Source of the DNA: a virus
Virus record (IMG/VR): IMGVR_UViG_3300002835_000147
Coordinates: 1 to 64,000 of that record
DNA: 64,000 bases
Reading direction: 5' to 3' (one strand)
The stretch's first letter is position 1, and every line of letters starts with the position of its first letter. Below are positions 54,802 to 63,025 of the stretch, piece by piece. The notes beneath the pieces are model-generated. The model was not told the DNA's origin and ran no database searches. It saw nothing but the letters and a program-made list of their open reading frames with translations. A program made the translations under genes and the position numbers.

Positions 54802-56763
54802 TTATGCTTCAATATATGTTTTGTGTACTTTAACAGAAGTATCTGATGTTGTACCAGTAACTAGGAGACGAACATTTCCACCGTTATAATCGGCATCTGT
54901 TGTTCCCAATACTGCGTTACTAATTACATCTGCATATTCTGTTAGGTAAACGTTATTTGATCCATCTACTGTTACAAGAACTTCAATTACTTCAATATCG
55001 CTACCCTTTTTCATCTGAACAATATATTTTGCAGATGAATAAGTTGATGTTGACCATGAGTCAATAACTGTTGCTGAGTCAGAAGCAGTTGCAGCAGCGG
55101 TACCAAGTAAAGCATCTGTAAGTGTTACAGAGCCTACTGTTACACCGCTAAATGTTGGTGTTGCTGTTGAGTGAAGATCTTGTGGACCAGATAATGTAAT
55201 TGCGCCAGTTGATGCACTTGCAGTAATCTGATTTGCTGTGCCAGTAATTGAAAGTACACCATCGTTTGTAACTGCATCACCAGTAATACTAATACCAGTT
55301 CCAGCAGTTACATTAAGTGTGTTTCCAGTCTTTGAAAGACCATCTCCAGCAACTACTTGTCCAAGACCAGTAAATTGTGTAAATGTTAATGCTGTAGTTC
55401 CTACAGTAACTGTACCGTTATTTGTTAATGTATATCCAGAATCAGCATTTGTAGTTCCTTCTTCTACGAATACCGCAAATGATGCTGTAAGTTCTGCAGC
55501 AGTATCGCAGTCAGTTGAACGAGATGCTGCACCTGAAGCGGCTACTACATAAATACCGTTTTGTGAGCCAGTTGATTGATTCTTTACAAGAACACGATCA
55601 CCAGTTGCAAGAGTTACTCCATCAACTGTGTCTCCATTTTCAAGATCTGAAGAAATATCTAAGTTTGCAGTAGTTGCTGCACGAACTGATGCTTTCCAGT
55701 CAATACCTACAACTGCATTATCAACATAACCTTTTGTTGCTGCATCTGTTGCATCTGTTGGTGTTCCAAGACCTGTAATCTTGTATGTTGCCATGCTTAC
55801 TGCACCAGTTGGTGCTCCTACAGCGCTTAGTGCAAATTCTGAAGGGTCTACAGAAATTGCTCCTGTGTCATCATCGTAGTCAAGACCATTACCAACTACA
55901 GTTCCTATAGCATCTTGTGCTCTTTCATCTGTAAAGTATTTATTTGTTGAACCTTCTGCAATGTCATCAGAACCTAATGTACGTGAACCTCCAAGAGAAG
56001 TTGATGTACCATTAATAGTAATTGCTGAGTTTGTAAGTTTATCATTTGCAATTGATCCTGCAAGCATTGAGTTTGTTACAGTTGATGAATCTCCAGTTGT
56101 AATAATTGTACCTGTTACGTCAGGAATTGTAATGGTACGATCTGCAGTTGGATCAGTTACTGACAAAGTTGTTTCATGATCATTTGCAGTTGCACCTTCA
56201 AATACTATTGAAGAATCTGAAAGGGACAAACCTGAAACAGTTGGTGAGGTAAGAGTCTTGTTAGCAAGAGTTTCTGTACCTGATAATGTTGCAAAATCTG
56301 CATCGGTTAATGCAGTATTGAAATCAGAAATTGTTCCTGTTATAGTGTTTGATCCAAAAGCAATTGATTTATTTGATAATGTGTCTGTTGTGTCACGAAG
56401 AACTACAGTTCCAGTTGCATCTGGAAGTGTGATAGTTCTATCTGCGGTTGGATCGGTTACTTGAAGTGTTGTCTCGTGATCATTTGCGGTTGCACCTTCA
56501 AATGAAATGCTTGAATCAAAAACTCCAACTGCCTGTGGTGCTTTCCATGCAATACCATTTGTTGCATTTGAGTCTGCAGTAAGAATATAGTTGTCTGTTC
56601 CTGCTGCAAGACGAGTTACTGCGTCTGGACCAGATGCTACTAGTAAATCACCTTTTGTGTCTACTAATGCTTCTGTTAATATGTCGTGGCCGTTTACAGT
56701 TGCGGTTGATCCCTCAACTACCAGCCCCGCTTTTACTCTAAAGTCTTTTGTTACGGTTGCCAT
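54802..56763 (-). CDS. Tail fibre with shared N- and C-terminal modules
   Basis: The 653-aa protein begins MATVTKDFRVKAGLVVEGST. Two DPTADRTIT repeats and ANKTLTSPTVSG linkers lie in the middle. The C-terminal ~85 residues (AKYIVQMKKGSDIEVIEVLV; VYLTEYADVISN) form a module similar to the one in the adjacent 148-aa protein, as seen in T4-like cyanophage fibres. It is likely a fibre shaft with receptor-contacting tip. Confidence 0.75.
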   Translation of the reverse strand: MATVTKDFRVKAGLVVEGSTATVNGHDILTEALVDTKGDLLVASGPDAVTRLAAGTDNYILTADSNATNGIAWKAPQAVGVFDSSISFEGATANDHETTLQVTDPTADRTITLPDATGTVVLRDTTDTLSNKSIAFGSNTITGTISDFNTALTDADFATLSGTETLANKTLTSPTVSGLSLSDSSIVFEGATANDHETTLSVTDPTADRTITIPDVTGTIITTGDSSTVTNSMLAGSIANDKLTNSAITINGTSTSLGGSRTLGSDDIAEGSTNKYFTDERAQDAIGTVVGNGLDYDDDTGAISVDPSEFALSAVGAPTGAVSMATYKITGLGTPTDATDAATKGYVDNAVVGIDWKASVRAATTANLDISSDLENGDTVDGVTLATGDRVLVKNQSTGSQNGIYVVAASGAASRSTDCDTAAELTASFAVFVEEGTTNADSGYTLTNNGTVTVGTTALTFTQFTGLGQVVAGDGLSKTGNTLNVTAGTGISITGDAVTNDGVLSITGTANQITASASTGAITLSGPQDLHSTATPTFSGVTVGSVTLTDALLGTAAATASDSATVIDSWSTSTYSSAKYIVQMKKGSDIEVIEVLVTVDGSNNVYLTEYADVISNAVLGTTDADYNGGNVRLLVTGTTSDTSVKVHKTYIEA

Positions 56764-56778
56764 CTTTTATCTCCTTGG

Positions 56779-57225
56779 TTAGGCCTTTAACCCCATACGC
56801 ATGTAGCGCAAGGTTATCGGTGTAATTCCCCCTACTGGAACAACAGTTAGTGAAACTGTGTCTCCAGCCCTTGAAACAGAGATGGTGCCAATATTCCCAT
56901 CATTTTCAATTGTTGCATATTCGCTAACAGATACCCCTGATCCATCAACCAATATGTTCATTTCTGTAGAGTAGTACTTGTTTGCACCACCTGCTACATG
57001 CTTAATAGAGATCATATATTTCATTGATCGCCATTCACTTGCGGAAAAGTTATCAAAAATTGTTGAGTTTTCAATACCATTAATGGTTAACTCATTGTTA
57101 CCGTCTGAACCAAGATCTGTAGATCTAGCAGAAGCACTATCAATTAAATCTATATAGTCTTCTTGTGTTGGGCGGTCGCCAGTCTGAAACTTAGTCTTAA
57201 CATTTGAAATTGATACCTTTGCCAT
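56779..57225 (-). CDS. Small fibre/virion protein sharing C-terminal module
   Basis: The 148-aa protein has an N-terminal helix (SNVKTKFQTGDRPTQEDYID) and a C-terminal module (SMKYMISIKHVAGGANKYYS; MNILVDGSGVSVSEYA) homologous in pattern to the C-terminus of the neighbouring 653-aa fibre. A -10 element ends only six bases before the ATG, with no ribosome-binding site, suggesting a leaderless message. Likely a virion or fibre accessory. Confidence 0.6.
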   Translation of the reverse strand: MAKVSISNVKTKFQTGDRPTQEDYIDLIDSASARSTDLGSDGNNELTINGIENSTIFDNFSASEWRSMKYMISIKHVAGGANKYYSTEMNILVDGSGVSVSEYATIENDGNIGTISVSRAGDTVSLTVVPVGGITPITLRYMRMGLKA

Positions 57226-57231
57226 GCCTAT

Positions 57232-57240
57232 ATTATATCA
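57232..57240 (-). promoter_or_regulatory. Extended -10 element next to the 148-aa fibre start (possible leaderless mRNA)
   Basis: The minus strand reads TGATATAAT, ending six bases before the ATG. Transcription would start at the ATG itself, and no Shine-Dalgarno exists. Confidence 0.45.
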
Positions 57241-57247
57241 TTATATG

Positions 57248-57469
57248 TTAAAGAATATAGTTATTAATTCCAATAATTTGAAGACCAATTCCAGGCACAC
57301 CTGCATATGCTGGACCAATTCCAATAGTAGTAAATTTAACTCTAAAAGGCAAAACCTCATTAATTTTTACTGCTCTTGCCTTGTAAATTATTTCAGATAT
57401 TGGGTAGCCAACAGAGTTTATCTTTTTTGCTTTATGGCTATCGGTATCAATTATGATAGCGGATGCCAT
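57248..57469 (-). CDS. Small hypothetical virion-region protein
   Basis: The 73-aa protein is mainly beta-like (IIYKARAVKINEVLPFRVKF), with a Gly/Ile-rich end (AYAGVPGIGLQIIGINNYIL). TAATG overlaps the preceding BppU-like gene. I do not recognise it; a small fibre or baseplate part is likely from neighbours. Confidence 0.5.
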   Translation of the reverse strand: MASAIIIDTDSHKAKKINSVGYPISEIIYKARAVKINEVLPFRVKFTTIGIGPAYAGVPGIGLQIIGINNYIL

Positions 57470-57879
57470 TAGGACTCACTATTTGTTACGTCTTCAATTA
57501 CTTTCATAGTGCCTCTGGCTACCGTCCAAACACGACTTTCATCACTTAGTTCAATATCAAAAATATCGCCAGTTTCTAACAACACAGATTCATTTGCTGT
57601 AAGAGAAACTGTAAACTCTCCAGCATCATCTATTTCTGTTGGAACTGGTTCAAGTTCAACGATTAATTCTGCATCATCTGTAAAATCACCAGGCTTTGTA
57701 TTTGGACGTTTAATTTCCATTGCAATAGTCCAATCAGCAATAACTAGTGGATCTTTATTATCATCTGTAACATAAACACGAAATGAGGCAGTATCGCCAC
57801 GAACAACTGTCCACAATACATTTGGTGGTGTCAAACCAACTGAATAAGAATCTGAACCTTGATTTCTAAATGTAGCCAT
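57469..57879 (-). CDS. BppU-like baseplate/fibre protein
   Basis: The 136-aa beta protein includes VVRGDTASFRVYVTDDNKDP, resembling the N-terminal domain of BppU-type receptor-binding baseplate proteins, and ends with DIFDIELSDESRVWTVARGT. A second protein of the same type is encoded at 62660-63010, so a duplicated baseplate module is present. It starts in the divergent promoter region and is the first minus-strand gene left of the lysozyme. Confidence 0.6.
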   Translation of the reverse strand: MATFRNQGSDSYSVGLTPPNVLWTVVRGDTASFRVYVTDDNKDPLVIADWTIAMEIKRPNTKPGDFTDDAELIVELEPVPTEIDDAGEFTVSLTANESVLLETGDIFDIELSDESRVWTVARGTMKVIEDVTNSES

Positions 57880-57888
57880 AATCTTATC

Positions 57889-57898
57889 ATTATACCAT
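57889..57898 (-). promoter_or_regulatory. Extended -10 promoter for the minus-strand fibre genes
   Basis: The minus strand reads ATGGTATAAT, identical to the core of the plus-strand promoter 66 bases away. The intergenic region is therefore divergent. Confidence 0.6.
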
Positions 57899-57944
57899 TA
57901 ACTAATAACAATATTATAAATATTTTGTTATTTAGTAAAAGTAT

Positions 57945-57974
57945 TTGACTCAAAAGGTCAAACAATGGTATAAT
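57945..57974 (+). promoter_or_regulatory. Consensus sigma-70-type promoter for the lysozyme gene
   Basis: TTGACT (57945-57950) and TATAAT (57969-57974) are separated by 18 bases, with a TG extension (ATGGTATAAT). It is the best -35/-10 pair in the window. Confidence 0.85.
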
Positions 57975-57980
57975 TAATAT

Positions 57981-58000
57981 ATGCTACCAATAGGTAGCAT
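57981..58000 (+). promoter_or_regulatory. Perfect inverted repeat at the predicted transcription start of the lysozyme gene
   Basis: ATGCTACC-AATA-GGTAGCAT is an 8-bp perfect inverted repeat beginning about seven bases after the -10 box, at the predicted +1. It could be an operator for a dimeric regulator or a 5' mRNA-stabilising hairpin. AGGAGG (58010-58015) follows. Confidence 0.6.
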
Positions 58001-58024
58001 TTGTTCTCTAGGAGGTATTTTACA

Positions 58025-58567
58025 ATGAGAGAGTCAAATGTTTGGCTAGGGGTATTAACGTTGGTTATTTGTAGTACCGTTTTTTCGGCTTCTGCAAATG
58101 CAACAAATGAAAATAATCTATTGATTAAAGAGTCTGTGAAATCTGCCACCCAACAGGTGGCTTTTTTGGTTTCTAAGGACAAAAAATTACAAAAATATGA
58201 AAATGCTCATAATTTAACCGATGAGGAACTGGTTGATATGTTGCGTCATGTAGGGTTTCAGGGAAAGGCTTTAAGGTCTGCTTGTGCAATTGCCAAGGCA
58301 GAGTCAAATGGTCGCCCTCTTGCCTTTAATGGCAATGTAAAGACTGGGGATAGTTCTTATGGCGTATTTCAAATTAATATGCTTGGAGAACTTGGACCAG
58401 ATCGTAGAGAAAAATTTGAGTTAGATTCAAACGCTGAATTATTAAATCCAGTAGTAAATGCACAAATTGCTCTACATATGACTAAGGGTGGAAAAGATTG
58501 GTCTTCCTGGAGTTCTGTAAATGGAACACGGTACAAGGAGTGGTATAACAAATATCCGTGTAAATAA
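58025..58567 (+). CDS. Secreted lysozyme/transglycosylase-like enzyme (probable endolysin with signal peptide)
   Basis: The 180-aa protein is the only plus-strand gene. The first 26 residues are a Sec signal peptide (LGVLTLVICSTVFSASANA), with AxA cleavage. The mature part has a lysozyme-like/SLT core: catalytic Glu in AKAESNGRP (E93), SSYGVFQIN (about 110-118) and NAQIALHMTKGGKDWSSWS. It would cleave peptidoglycan from outside the membrane without a holin. AGGAGG lies nine bases before ATG 58025. It could be the phage endolysin or a moron-type wall hydrolase. Confidence 0.82.
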   Translation: MRESNVWLGVLTLVICSTVFSASANATNENNLLIKESVKSATQQVAFLVSKDKKLQKYENAHNLTDEELVDMLRHVGFQGKALRSACAIAKAESNGRPLAFNGNVKTGDSSYGVFQINMLGELGPDRREKFELDSNAELLNPVVNAQIALHMTKGGKDWSSWSSVNGTRYKEWYNKYPCK

Positions 58568-58581
58568 AAATAATATAAAAT

Positions 58582-58619
58582 AAAAATCTCCTTTAGAGTT
58601 TTTCTTTAGGAGGTTTTTT
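58582..58619 (+). terminator. Bidirectional intrinsic terminator between lysozyme and the 229-aa gene
   Basis: AAAAATCTCCT and AGGAGGTTTTT form an 11-bp stem (one G-U) flanked by A-rich and T-rich arms. It serves the plus-strand lysozyme and the convergent minus-strand gene, whose stop overlaps it. Confidence 0.85.
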
Positions 58620-59307
58620 ATTTATATTGCTTTTTTTGCCTAAACATTGTTTTATAACTATCAAAAAATAAAGTTCTAAGATTTTTTACTGTATTTTCTT
58701 GTTCTTTAAATTCTTTTTCTTTCCCAAACTCCATATACCAATCATCTCGTTTAAAAGGAATAACTTGAGCAATTGGGGTTCCTTTAGGAATTAAGCCTTC
58801 AAAGTTAGTGTCATTTAAAACAAAAGGAAAGTTAACTGGGCCAACATAGGTATCTGTATCTACAATTCCTGGCATAATTGTAAAAATGGACTCTCTGTGA
58901 AATGGTTGAACAAATAAAGTTGAGTACCCTTTTGGTGTTTTAATTGACCAAAAATTATTCCATTTTGGGTAAGCATCTCCATTATAATACGGATGATTTG
59001 GTGCTTGTGAAGGTGGATGAAAAAGAATTGGATTCATAGAAGGCCATTCAAAATGCGACATATTGTTTTTTATTGATACAAAAACGTCAGTAGGGGATTT
59101 AATTAAGTATCCTGAAACCATTGAATCAAATACAGGCATGCATTTTTTTATAGTTGACGTTGTTTCTCCATCACCATCTGGTTTTTTTTTACCACCTAGA
59201 TATGAGTCTAAACTTGCATACCAACTAGGTATCTCTTTTGATGCAGGTATTGGTTTTTCTAAATCAGGAAACAAAGAGGCATTTGTAAAAATTATTTTTT
59301 GCTCCAT
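58618..59307 (-). CDS. Conserved aquatic-phage protein (DUF6065-like)
   Basis: The 229-aa soluble protein contains IKKCMPVFDSMVSGYLIKSP, TPKGYSTLFVQPFHRESIF and GIVDTDTYVGPVNFPF, then KGTPIAQVIPFKRDDW. I recall these blocks from T4-like cyanophage proteins of the DUF6065 type. Biological role unknown; the last motif is loosely reminiscent of dUTPase-like beta folds. It ends within the bidirectional terminator and has a -10-like element upstream. Confidence 0.6.
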   Translation of the reverse strand: MEQKIIFTNASLFPDLEKPIPASKEIPSWYASLDSYLGGKKKPDGDGETTSTIKKCMPVFDSMVSGYLIKSPTDVFVSIKNNMSHFEWPSMNPILFHPPSQAPNHPYYNGDAYPKWNNFWSIKTPKGYSTLFVQPFHRESIFTIMPGIVDTDTYVGPVNFPFVLNDTNFEGLIPKGTPIAQVIPFKRDDWYMEFGKEKEFKEQENTVKNLRTLFFDSYKTMFRQKKQYK

Positions 59308-59334
59308 AAACCCTCCAATAAAAAATATAACAAA

Positions 59335-59343
59335 ATTATACTA
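59335..59343 (-). promoter_or_regulatory. Candidate -10 element before the 229-aa gene
   Basis: The minus strand reads TAGTATAAT, 28 bases before the ATG, with GGAGGG between. It lies in a 148-base gap that otherwise shows only weak AT-rich symmetry. Confidence 0.4.
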
Positions 59344-59455
59344 AAATTTTGTTAACTATTTATTAAGTATACACCAAAACTTTGCTATTGCGTTCTTTTT
59401 AAACCATATTATTTTTATAGTATTGTAATTAAACTATTTTTTATTACTATTAGTT

Positions 59456-59767
59456 TTATGGTCGTTCGTTATATTGTTCTGGAAATGCTGCTTGATGGGC
59501 TGCTAATTGCTCTGGCGTAGGGGGTGTAACTTCATTAACAATGTCTGGATTAAATTCATCAAGAAGTAAGGCTTTTTTACCTTCTTCTCTATAGAACTCT
59601 GATCCAATATATAAGAATCCAATATTAATATTGTATTCAGTACACTCTGCAAATTCGTCATAAGAGTAATCATCTGCAACCTGTTGAAGCAATTCAATAC
59701 TAGCATCGTCTTCAAACACTAGTAGGTCTTGTACAACACCATCTTTAATGTATGCGTATTTTTTCAT
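59456..59767 (-). CDS. Small tail-fibre accessory/assembly protein
   Basis: The 103-aa acidic protein (MKKYAYIKDGVVQDLLVFED) looks like small phage proteins found after fibre or adhesin genes; tail-fibre assembly is inferred. The first Met overlaps the stop of the glycine-rich adhesin gene upstream, so the two are co-translated. The C-terminus is Pro/Gln-rich. Confidence 0.5.
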   Translation of the reverse strand: MKKYAYIKDGVVQDLLVFEDDASIELLQQVADDYSYDEFAECTEYNINIGFLYIGSEFYREEGKKALLLDEFNPDIVNEVTPPTPEQLAAHQAAFPEQYNERP

Positions 59768-60783
59768 TATATTGACTTCTTTTCAATAATTCTAACTGTA
59801 CCAGGGAAACCAGAGCCTCCACCGCCAGGGCCATTTCTACCGCCAGATGGACAATGGTATCCACCACCGCCTCCGCCTCCACCTGCTGGACCATTACCAG
59901 TAGCACCGCCACCTGCGCTACCCCAGTAAGAACCACCGCCTCCGCCTGCACCGCCGTATGGACTAGAAGGAGCATTTCCAGGACCTGTTTGGTTTTCGCT
60001 AGCACCCCAGCCACCTTGGCCACCTCTACCACCGTATTCATAGTTTTGTACAGTAAATAAGCCTGATCCAACCTGGACGTTTCCACCTGTACCTGTGCTT
60101 GCCTGAACGTTTCCTTGAGCCTTAGAGGTTGCGTTTCCAGCACCGCTACTATTTAAAAAACTTCCAACTGATGTAGTTCCTAAACCGCCTGCTCCTACTG
60201 TTATAAGAACTGTTGAACCACCTGTTCCATATCCTGGACATGAAGCAACTCCAGACCAAGCATTTCCACCAGTACCACCAGTACCACCGTTACCAACACC
60301 ATTGCCTGTACTTCCACCGTTTCCATTGCCACCGCCACTAAAAACAACCATAGCAATGTCAGAAACCATTGTATCAACAGCGTAGTTTTGTGTGCTATTA
60401 AATGTTAAAATATTACCTGTCTGCCAAGTAGGAGTTGCTACTGTAGTTACAGAGCCAGAGGCACTAGATTGTGGGCTATTTCCTCTAACATTTTCTGCTC
60501 TAACAGTAAATGTGTATGCTGTACTAGGAGTTAATCCAAATATATCAATGGGAGAAGTATTTCCAGTTGCTGTTACACCACCTGGGGAAGATGTTACTGT
60601 ATATGCGGTAGGTATACCACCTCTTGATGCTGCGTTAAATGATACTCTTGCTCCAGAACCGCTAGTATTAGCAGCATTAACTGTTGGTTGATCTGGAACG
60701 TCAACAATCTTTGTTGTTCCTGCCGAAGCATCTTTAAATCTAGATCCTGCTAGTCCAGATGCACTTGCTTTTGTAATTGCCAC
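59767..60783 (-). CDS. Glycine-rich adhesin with fibronectin III domain
   Basis: The 338-aa protein starts at GTG, with AGGAG upstream. Residues of about 27-115 form a fibronectin III domain (PTAYTVTSSPGGVTATG, ENVRGNSPQSSASG). The C-terminal 200 residues are Gly/Ser/Asn-rich with tandem GGxGG runs, reminiscent of polyglycine adhesins at phage fibre tips (T4-like gp38). It may contact the receptor and be a site of rapid change. Confidence 0.7.
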   Translation of the reverse strand: MAITKASASGLAGSRFKDASAGTTKIVDVPDQPTVNAANTSGSGARVSFNAASRGGIPTAYTVTSSPGGVTATGNTSPIDIFGLTPSTAYTFTVRAENVRGNSPQSSASGSVTTVATPTWQTGNILTFNSTQNYAVDTMVSDIAMVVFSGGGNGNGGSTGNGVGNGGTGGTGGNAWSGVASCPGYGTGGSTVLITVGAGGLGTTSVGSFLNSSGAGNATSKAQGNVQASTGTGGNVQVGSGLFTVQNYEYGGRGGQGGWGASENQTGPGNAPSSPYGGAGGGGGSYWGSAGGGATGNGPAGGGGGGGGYHCPSGGRNGPGGGGSGFPGTVRIIEKKSI

Positions 60784-60805
60784 AAGAGTACTCCTTTTTT
60801 GTTAA

Positions 60806-61138
60806 TTAGTTAATTTCTGAACCAAATACTGAAAACGACATGTCTGCAGATGAAGCAAACACACGGATTAAGTCACCTGCTGCAAGAGTTAGTCCAAGAG
60901 TCAGCATAATTGAATCTGATGCTCCTACTGTTGCTCCATAAACAATCCAGTGCTTCTGTGATGTTGATGCATCTGCTGCTGGACGTACCGCAATGCGGTA
61001 TGTTCCTGAAGAGCCTGCTTGATTAGCAACTGCAATAGTAGAGACTACTGCGGAGTACCCGCTTGGTACTGTATAAAGTGTTGATTCTGTGGTAGCACTT
61101 GGTGCTGCTTGGGCCAAAACCTTGTAAGTTGATGCCAT
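60806..61138 (-). CDS. Small beta-sandwich virion protein
   Basis: The 110-aa protein (STLYTVPSGYSAVVSTIAVA, YRIAVRPAADAST) has a repeated strand pattern common in small fibre and head-fibre proteins of aquatic phages. No signal peptide. It is in the fibre operon, separated from the adhesin by 22 bases with an AGGAG site. Confidence 0.55.
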   Translation of the reverse strand: MASTYKVLAQAAPSATTESTLYTVPSGYSAVVSTIAVANQAGSSGTYRIAVRPAADASTSQKHWIVYGATVGASDSIMLTLGLTLAAGDLIRVFASSADMSFSVFGSEIN

Positions 61139-61141
61139 TTG

Positions 61142-61570
61142 TTATCCTCCCATTAGTAAGAATACTTCTGGCAATCCGCTTGCGTCTTGCCATGATGTTA
61201 TTATACCATCTGTTTGTAATACTTTTCCAGCATTCCCTGCTTGTGCAGGAATAAAAGGAACCCATCCTGATCCATTGTAATACTGAAGTTGGTGAATAGT
61301 ATTTCCGCTGCCATCTTGTCTTATCACACATATTGATCCTGCAACTGGTGAGGTAATTGATGCATCTCTTGCTGATGGATTAAGGTAATTGTTTATACCC
61401 TTTTTTCCAACAAGATGATCTATAACGGTAACTGACGATAGATGTGTATGTGGTCCAGCCCATTCAAAAGTTCCAGATGTATCTGTCTTTCCAGATAGTT
61501 CATACCAAGTATCATCTGCTGCATTATAAATGTACCCTGGTTTTCCGTCGTAATTAAATGATGTTGGCAT
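61142..61570 (-). CDS. Small virion/fibre protein
   Basis: The 142-aa product has a beta-rich start (MPTSFNYDGKPGYIYNAADD) and ICVIRQDGSGNTIHQLQYYN, then SGWVPFIPAQAGNAGKVLQT, which resembles the linker seen in fibre tips. It abuts both neighbours (TAATG). No enzymatic motif. Confidence 0.5.
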   Translation of the reverse strand: MPTSFNYDGKPGYIYNAADDTWYELSGKTDTSGTFEWAGPHTHLSSVTVIDHLVGKKGINNYLNPSARDASITSPVAGSICVIRQDGSGNTIHQLQYYNGSGWVPFIPAQAGNAGKVLQTDGIITSWQDASGLPEVFLLMGG

Positions 61571-62049
61571 TAAATCACCTGATCAAAACTACTAGTATCT
61601 CCATTATAAACATACATTTCTATAGGAGATGATCCCTTTTTAATCCAAATTACACCATTGGCTAATCCAGTTGTTGGTTGTGTTGCTGTATAGATTGATG
61701 TTGCTGATAAATATCCAACTGGAGCAGGCGCATCTTTGTCCACCCAAATATAACCATTTGGTATTGTGGCAGAAAATGTTGAAAAGTTTGCTGCTACTGG
61801 CGCAGAGTTTTGTGCTGAAGATATATTTCTTGCTGCTAGTTCTAAGGCAACCTGATCATCTATTTGTTCCTGTAGGTCATTAATTGTATGTGCCATTGAT
61901 GGCACTAAAAGTTCTGCTGGATCATTTTCTGCAGGATCAAAATCATACGATCCATAATGATATGCTCTTAAAGCATCTTGAATATTAGCATCATCAATTA
62001 ATGCTGGAATTTTAGTTGGTACTAAGTTTCCTATATTTTCTACAGCCAT
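61570..62049 (-). CDS. Small virion/fibre protein with helical N-terminus
   Basis: The 159-aa product has a helical region (DDANIQDALRAYHYGSYDFD; MAHTINDLQEQIDDQVALEL), likely a trimeric coiled coil, then beta segments with two GYIWVDKDAP/GVIWIKKGSS-like motifs. It is a fibre subunit candidate. AGAGGT precedes the ATG. Confidence 0.5.
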   Translation of the reverse strand: MAVENIGNLVPTKIPALIDDANIQDALRAYHYGSYDFDPAENDPAELLVPSMAHTINDLQEQIDDQVALELAARNISSAQNSAPVAANFSTFSATIPNGYIWVDKDAPAPVGYLSATSIYTATQPTTGLANGVIWIKKGSSPIEMYVYNGDTSSFDQVI

Positions 62050-62067
62050 TGGGTCACCTCTTTAAAG

Positions 62068-62077
62068 ATTATACCAT
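62068..62077 (-). promoter_or_regulatory. Extended -10 promoter before the 159-aa gene
   Basis: The minus strand reads ATGGTATAAT, 19 bases before the ATG, identical to the elements at 1056 and 57889. Confidence 0.6.
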
Positions 62078-62084
62078 TTTTATA

Positions 62085-62660
62085 TCAAACTATAGATATA
62101 AATAAATGTACAGTTTTGCTTCCAGTTAATGCAGACCAACTGCCCCCACTATATTGAACTGCGTCAAAATTTATTACTAGGTTTGTTCCAGCCCCTGCCA
62201 AAGCGGGAATCTCCATTGATGCTGCAATTGGGTTTGCCCCTTCAATTTGAAACTGAACGTTAAAATTTGAAGCAGTAAGTGGTGATCCAGTTACAGTAAC
62301 TATATTTGATATTGGAATAGTTGTAGATGCAGATCCAGAAGAAAAAGAAAGTGTCTGTATTGTAGAATAAATTGCGGGGCTTATATTTAAAACTTCTACC
62401 CAGGTATTTCCTCCAGGTTGAGAAACATACTGATACATATATCCATAGTCTGCTCCAGGATCGGTTTGTATGTATATGTCATTTAATATTAAAGTTGTTC
62501 CAAGTAATACTCCACTAGATGTTTGTGCGTTTGGTTCTCCAGAGCCAACAATAATTTTGCTACCACGAGTTCCTTGTGGACCAATATCTACTAAGACATC
62601 AACTGAGTCTGGTGGTCCTAAAACAACAACATCTTCAGTATTAAGTAATACATCTACCAT
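62085..62660 (-). CDS. Fibre protein with vestigial collagen-like segment
   Basis: The 191-aa product has an N-terminal beta strand and DIGPQGTRGSKIIVGSGEPN, a short G-x-y run like the much longer collagen-like repeat in the 239-aa protein upstream. The rest is beta-sandwich (ILNDIYIQTDPGADYGYMYQ). It belongs with the fibre set. Confidence 0.5.
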   Translation of the reverse strand: MVDVLLNTEDVVVLGPPDSVDVLVDIGPQGTRGSKIIVGSGEPNAQTSSGVLLGTTLILNDIYIQTDPGADYGYMYQYVSQPGGNTWVEVLNISPAIYSTIQTLSFSSGSASTTIPISNIVTVTGSPLTASNFNVQFQIEGANPIAASMEIPALAGAGTNLVINFDAVQYSGGSWSALTGSKTVHLFISIV

Positions 62661-63010
62661 TATGATTCATCTGCTCCAGAAATATCATCTGTCACTGTAA
62701 TGCTTCCAGTCAGAACGGTATAAATTTCAGAAGCGCTTGCATCTATTTGAACATCATAAACATAAGTTCCAGCAGTTAAATTTCTACCTAATCCAGGAAG
62801 AATAGTGCAGGTAATGGTATCTGCTGAGCCGTCAACTACTGCTTGGCCTTCATACTGTGTTTGACCTTCACCTCTTGCTGTTGCAATAAAAAAGTCTGCA
62901 CTAAAACCTGTTAAGTCAAAGGCATCACCATTTGCTGTTTTTGGACGTATCACAAATTCAGCGGTGTCGCCACGGTAGTAATTAAAATTATAAGAACCTG
63001 GAAATGCCAT
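62660..63010 (-). CDS. BppU-like baseplate/fibre protein (second copy)
   Basis: The 116-aa product shares the RGDTAEFVIRPKTANGDAFD opening with the 136-aa protein at 57469-57879. BppU-like N-terminal domains are known baseplate receptor-binding parts. It starts after an extended -10 element and an AGGAGG ribosome-binding site. Confidence 0.6.
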   Translation of the reverse strand: MAFPGSYNFNYYRGDTAEFVIRPKTANGDAFDLTGFSADFFIATARGEGQTQYEGQAVVDGSADTITCTILPGLGRNLTAGTYVYDVQIDASASEIYTVLTGSITVTDDISGADES

Positions 63011-63025
63011 TATTCCTCCTAGAAC

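Noticed and set aside
59308-59455. AT-rich gap as an origin or terminator
   Set aside because: Only weak AT symmetry (AAACTA...TAGTTT); no iterons or clear stem-loop.
59745-60143. Minus-strand frame of 132 codons overlapping the glycine-rich adhesin
   Set aside because: Alternate frame of Gly-rich repeats; the adhesin frame has a ribosome-binding site and domain structure.
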